This document shows, one piece after another, positions 22,581-25,770 of a DNA stretch of 25,770 bases (position 1 is its first letter; each line of letters begins with the position of its first letter). The translations under genes and the position numbers were made by a program. The notes under the pieces are model-generated. The model ran no database searches, was not told the origin of the DNA, and saw nothing but the letters and a program-made list of their open reading frames with translations. The stretch is from positions 1 through 25,770 of the forward strand of contig NZ_JBOFIN010000097.1 of assembly GCF_051650185.1 (NCBI RefSeq), given 5' to 3'. Origin of the DNA: Scandinavium sp051650185. GTDB taxonomy: Bacteria; Pseudomonadota; Gammaproteobacteria; Enterobacterales; Enterobacteriaceae.

Positions 22581-23006
22581 ATGGCCAGACGTGGACGCGG
22601 ACGTCGCGAACTGAAGTCCGAAATAAACATCGTTCCGCTGCTGGATGTGTTGCTGGTGCTGCTGCTGATCTTCATGGCGACAGCGCCGATCATTTCGCAG
22701 AGCGTGGATGTGAATCTGCCTGATGCAACCGAATCGCAGGCCGTCAGCACCAACGACGATCCGCCGGTTATCGTGGAAGTTTCCGGTGTCGGACAGTACA
22801 GCGTCAATGTGGGTCCGGACAAGATGCCACAGTTGCCGCCAGAGCAGGTGGTGGCTGAAGCTCAGCGCCGCCTGCAGGCGAATCCGAAAACGATCTTCCT
22901 GATCGGTGGCGCAAAAGACGTGCCGTACGATGAAATTATTAAAGCGCTAAACCTGTTGCACAGCGCAGGCGTGAAATCCGTGGGTTTAATGACCCAGCCG
23001 ATTTGA
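22581..23006 (+). CDS. tolR: Tol-Pal system protein TolR
   Basis: Partner of TolQ, homologous to ExbD and MotB. The 141-residue protein has a short basic N-terminus, one transmembrane helix (about 18-38), and Asp22 in VPLLDVLLVLL, the protonatable residue of the motor. A periplasmic domain ends in DEIIKALNLLHSAGVKSVGLMTQP. It is one residue shorter than E. coli TolR (MARRGRGRRE against MARARGRGRRD). The ribosome binding site AAGGGG lies in the last codons of tolQ, so coupling is likely. Confidence 0.97.
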   Translation: MARRGRGRRELKSEINIVPLLDVLLVLLLIFMATAPIISQSVDVNLPDATESQAVSTNDDPPVIVEVSGVGQYSVNVGPDKMPQLPPEQVVAEAQRRLQANPKTIFLIGGAKDVPYDEIIKALNLLHSAGVKSVGLMTQPI

Positions 23007-23042
23007 CCTGGCTAACAGGCTAACAGTTTTTGGGAACCGAGT

Positions 23043-24236
23043 GTGTTAAAGGCAACCGAACAAAACGACAAGCTTAAACGCGCGATCATCATCTCGGTCG
23101 TACTGCATATCATCTTGATAGCAATACTGATTTGGGGTTCGTTCGATGAGCACATTGACGCATCGGCAGGCGGCGGTGGAGGTTCCTCCATCGACGCTGT
23201 GATGGTCGATCCAGGTGCTGTCGTGCAGAACTACAACCGTCAGCAAAATCAGCAGGCGAGTGCTCGCCGGGCCGAAGAGCAGCGTGAAAAACAAGCTCAA
23301 CAGCAAGCGGAAGAGATGCGTGAGAAACAAGCCGCTGAACAGGAACGTCTGAAGCAGCTTGAACAGGACCGTTTGAAGGCGCAGGAAGAGGCTGCGAAGC
23401 AAGCTGATGCGCAGAAACAGGCAGAAGAAGCCGCGAAGCAAGCGCAACAGCAGCAGAAGCAAGCCGAAGAAGCGGCTGTGAAAGCGGCTGCCCTGGCGAA
23501 AGCGAAAGCTGACGAACAGGCTAAAGTGGCTGCTGAAGCGGCGAAGAAAGCCGCTGCAGATGCACAGAAAAAGGCGCAAGCCGAAGCAGCAAAAGCTGCT
23601 GCGGATGCGCAGAAGAAAGCCGAAGCGGAAGCTGCTAAGAAAGCTCAGCAGGATGCCGAGAAGAAAGCAGCTGCCGACGCTGCGAAAAAAGCCGCAGCAG
23701 CTGAAAAAGCCGCCGCTGCCAAAGCTGCTGCTGCCGAGAAAGCCGCCGCAGAAAAAGCCGCTGCTGATAAAGCTGCCGCGGACAAAGCAGCCGCTAAAAA
23801 GGCCGCTGCTGCGAAGAAAGCTGCGGAAGCCAAAGAAGCTTCAGGTGTTGACGATCTGCTGGGCGATCTTAGCTCTGGTAAGAATGCACCGAAATCTGGC
23901 GGTGGGGCGAAAGGAAGCGGGCAACCAGCGAAAGACAGTGGTACTAGTGGGGCTAATGGCGGCGCAACCGGAGCTGATATCAGTGGCTATGCTGCACAGA
24001 TAAAAGCTGCGATTCAGAGTCGGTTGTACGATTCAAGCCTTTATGCGGGCAAGCAGTGTGATTTGCACATTAGCCTTGCGCCAGATGGCAGGTTAAAAAG
24101 TATCGAGTCTGCCGGAGGCGATCCTGCTCTTTGTCAGGCTGCATTAACCGCGGCTAAAACCGCAAACATTCCTAAACCGCCGAGCCAGGCTGTTTACGAA
24201 AAAATAAAAGATTTCACTCTGGGCTTTAAACTGTAA
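23043..24236 (+). CDS. tolA: Cell envelope integrity protein TolA
   Basis: Envelope-spanning protein driven by TolQR that contacts TolB and Pal. In E. coli it is also used by colicins and filamentous phage. The 397-residue protein has a transmembrane helix (14-32) with the Ser18/His22 face that meets TolQR, then a glycine hinge (43-47). A very long Ala/Lys/Glu/Gln-rich helical domain (about 55-280) is followed by a Gly/Ser-rich linker and a C-terminal domain with a Cys339/Cys364 pair. Cysteine spacing equals that of E. coli Cys363/Cys388, so the 24-residue shortening lies in or around the helical and linker parts. It starts with GTG and has a weak ribosome binding site. Confidence 0.96.
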   Translation: MLKATEQNDKLKRAIIISVVLHIILIAILIWGSFDEHIDASAGGGGGSSIDAVMVDPGAVVQNYNRQQNQQASARRAEEQREKQAQQQAEEMREKQAAEQERLKQLEQDRLKAQEEAAKQADAQKQAEEAAKQAQQQQKQAEEAAVKAAALAKAKADEQAKVAAEAAKKAAADAQKKAQAEAAKAAADAQKKAEAEAAKKAQQDAEKKAAADAAKKAAAAEKAAAAKAAAAEKAAAEKAAADKAAADKAAAKKAAAAKKAAEAKEASGVDDLLGDLSSGKNAPKSGGGAKGSGQPAKDSGTSGANGGATGADISGYAAQIKAAIQSRLYDSSLYAGKQCDLHISLAPDGRLKSIESAGGDPALCQAALTAAKTANIPKPPSQAVYEKIKDFTLGFKL

Positions 24237-24362
24237 TTGCTTCGCGAGTGAAGCCTGAGACTGGCCTGGGCTGGTCACAGGGTTTTGGTAGTTTTGTGTA
24301 TTTGAGTTTGTTAACATTCTGCTAAATTATCGTGGGCTTTGCGCCTGGATAAGGGAGAAATG

Positions 24363-25655
24363 ATGAAGCAGGCATTAAAAGTAGCATTTGGTTTTCTGAT
24401 GCTGTGGGCAACCGTGTTGCACGCAGAAGTACGTATCGAGATCACCCAAGGGGTCGACTCGGCACGCCCAATCGGCGTTGCGCCGTTTAAATGGGCAGGC
24501 CCGGGCGCGGCACCTGAAGATGTCGGTGGCATTGTTGCGGCTGATTTGCGCAACAGTGGTAAATTTAACCCGCTTGATCGCTCTCGCCTGCCACAGCAGC
24601 CGGGTTCTGCTCAGGAAGTTCAGCCTGCGGCCTGGTCTGCGCTCGGTATTGATGCCGTTGTGGTTGGGCAGGTTACGCCTAACCCAGACGGTTCTTACAC
24701 CGTGGCTTATCAGCTGGTCGATACTGGCGGTGCGCCAGGTACCGTTCTGGCTCAGAACTCGTACAAAGTAAACAAGCAGTGGCTGCGTTACGCTGGCCAC
24801 ACCGCGAGTGACGAAGTGTTCGAGAAGCTGACAGGTATTAAGGGCGCTTTCCGCACTCGTATCGCTTATGTGGTTCAGACTAACGGCGGTCAGTTCCCGT
24901 ACGAACTGCGCGTGTCTGACTATGATGGCTACAACCAGTTCGTTGTTCACCGTTCACCACAGCCGCTGATGTCTCCGGCCTGGTCTCCAGACGGTTCTAA
25001 ACTGGCTTATGTGACCTTCGAAAGCGGTCGTTCTGCACTGGTCGTACAGACACTGGCAAATGGCGCTATCCGCCAGATTGCTTCGTTCCCGCAGCACAAC
25101 GGTGCACCGGCGTTCTCTCCGGATGGGACCAAACTGGCGTTCGCTCTGTCGAAAACCGGTAGCCTGAATCTGTACGTGATGGATCTGGGTTCTGGTCAGA
25201 TTCAGCAGGTGACCAACGGTCGCAGCAACAACACCGAACCAAGCTGGTTCCCGGACAGCCAGACCCTGGCCTTTACCTCTGACCAGGCGGGTCGTCCACA
25301 GATTTATAAAGTAGGCATTAACGGCGGTACTCCACAGCGTATTACCTGGGAAGGTTCTCAGAACCAGGACGTTGACGTGAGTTCTGACGGCAAATTTATG
25401 GTAATGGTGAGCTCGGCCGGCGGCCAGCAACACATTGCTAAACAAGATCTGGCAGCGGGTGGCGTACAGGTTCTGTCGTCAACGTTCCTGGATGAAACGC
25501 CAAGTCTGGCACCGAACGGCACAATGGTTATCTACAGCTCTTCTCAGGGGATGGGATCTGTGCTGAATCTGGTTTCTACGGATGGGCGTTTCAAAGCGCG
25601 TCTTCCGGCAACTGATGGACAGGTAAAATCACCTGCCTGGTCGCCGTATCTGTAA
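24363..25655 (+). CDS. tolB: Tol-Pal system beta-propeller protein TolB
   Basis: Periplasmic protein that binds Pal and TolA and shuttles between them to control where Pal accumulates. The 430-residue precursor has a Sec signal peptide cleaved after VLHA (residue 21), giving a mature start EVRIEITQG. An alpha/beta N-terminal domain follows (to about 160), then a six-bladed propeller with repeated WSPDGSKLAY-type motifs. ATGs occur at 24360 and 24363. The second has better spacing from AAGGGA and gives the E. coli length. The frame also opens at a TTG at 24339, which would spoil the signal peptide. The 126-base gap after tolA may hold its own promoter; TGCTAAATT at 24320-24328 is a weak candidate. 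Confidence 0.97.
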   Translation: MKQALKVAFGFLMLWATVLHAEVRIEITQGVDSARPIGVAPFKWAGPGAAPEDVGGIVAADLRNSGKFNPLDRSRLPQQPGSAQEVQPAAWSALGIDAVVVGQVTPNPDGSYTVAYQLVDTGGAPGTVLAQNSYKVNKQWLRYAGHTASDEVFEKLTGIKGAFRTRIAYVVQTNGGQFPYELRVSDYDGYNQFVVHRSPQPLMSPAWSPDGSKLAYVTFESGRSALVVQTLANGAIRQIASFPQHNGAPAFSPDGTKLAFALSKTGSLNLYVMDLGSGQIQQVTNGRSNNTEPSWFPDSQTLAFTSDQAGRPQIYKVGINGGTPQRITWEGSQNQDVDVSSDGKFMVMVSSAGGQQHIAKQDLAAGGVQVLSSTFLDETPSLAPNGTMVIYSSSQGMGSVLNLVSTDGRFKARLPATDGQVKSPAWSPYL

Positions 25656-25689
25656 TAATAATTAATTGAATATTATAGGAATCAAAGAA

Positions 25690-25770
25690 ATGCAACTGAA
25701 CAAAGTGCTGAAAGGACTGATGATCGCTCTGCCAGTTATGGCTATCGCGGCGTGTTCTTCCAACAAGAAT
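25690..25770 (+). CDS. pal: Peptidoglycan-associated lipoprotein Pal (5' part only)
   Basis: Only the first 27 codons are inside the window. They encode [10 protein letters not shown], a hydrophobic stretch and the lipobox AIAAC with Cys22, the site of lipid attachment after signal peptidase II cleavage. SSNKN follows. This equals the start of E. coli Pal, the outer-membrane lipoprotein that binds peptidoglycan and TolB. A TAGGA site lies upstream. The gene continues past the window end. Confidence 0.95.

Noticed and set aside
23010..23025. Tandem GGCTAACA repeat in the tolR-tolA gap
   Set aside because: Only two 8-base copies with no structure or known signal; probably slippage.
23645..23833. 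Alanine-rich minus-strand frame opposite tolA
   Set aside because: A simple consequence of the Ala/Lys repeats of TolA read in reverse; low complexity with no domain.
1..25770. CRISPR array, tRNA or rRNA genes, insertion sequences, phage or toxin-antitoxin genes
   Set aside because: None seen. Nearly all of the window is explained by conserved core genes.

Overview
This window looks like the chromosome of a gamma-proteobacterium of the Enterobacteriaceae, close to Escherichia, Citrobacter or Enterobacter. Gene order, lengths and protein sequences match E. coli K-12 genes that I recall almost end to end, but three places differ: the sdhB-sucA spacer, an extra gene after sucD, and the mngA leader. 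The species cannot be fixed from this alone. No mobile element, tRNA, rRNA or CRISPR array was seen.

Layout. (1) 30-9703, all + strand: sdhCDAB (succinate dehydrogenase, complex II) followed by sucABCD (2-oxoglutarate dehydrogenase E1 and E2, and both subunits of succinyl-CoA synthetase). Spacings are tight and several stops and starts overlap. The set ends at a strong intrinsic terminator at 9771-9794. The 282-base sdhB-sucA gap carries a repeat-like hairpin and a nested inverted repeat. (2) 9835-12015, + strand: one large gene fusing a TVP38/DedA-like membrane domain to a pyridine-nucleotide disulfide oxidoreductase. It lies where E. coli, as I recall it, has no gene, and is the least understood item here. 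(3) 12012-17512: the mannosylglycerate system, with the GntR-family repressor mngR on the - strand and, divergently, mngA (PTS EIIABC) and mngB (GH38 alpha-mannosidase). Palindromic operator candidates and a terminator-like hairpin lie between mngR and mngA. A strong terminator follows mngB. (4) 17563-18194: a 632-base region upstream of cydA with FNR-like boxes, a probable promoter and two tiny leader ORFs. (5) 18195-21333: cydA-cydB-cydX-ybgE, the cytochrome bd-I oxidase operon including its 35-residue subunit CydX. (6) 21484-25770: ybgC-tolQ-tolR-tolA-tolB and the first 27 codons of pal, the Tol-Pal cell-envelope system.

How the parts fit. Regions 1 and 5 form a respiratory unit: the TCA enzymes make succinate, succinate dehydrogenase feeds the quinone pool, and cytochrome bd oxidises quinol when oxygen is low. 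Region 3 imports mannosylglycerate as a phosphorylated sugar and cleaves it. Region 6 uses the proton-motive force through TolQRA to act on TolB and Pal during envelope constriction. Most of the window is conserved core genome. The noteworthy features are the membrane-flavoprotein fusion, the expanded sdhB-sucA spacer, the possible attenuator ahead of mngA and the short ORFs in the cydA leader.
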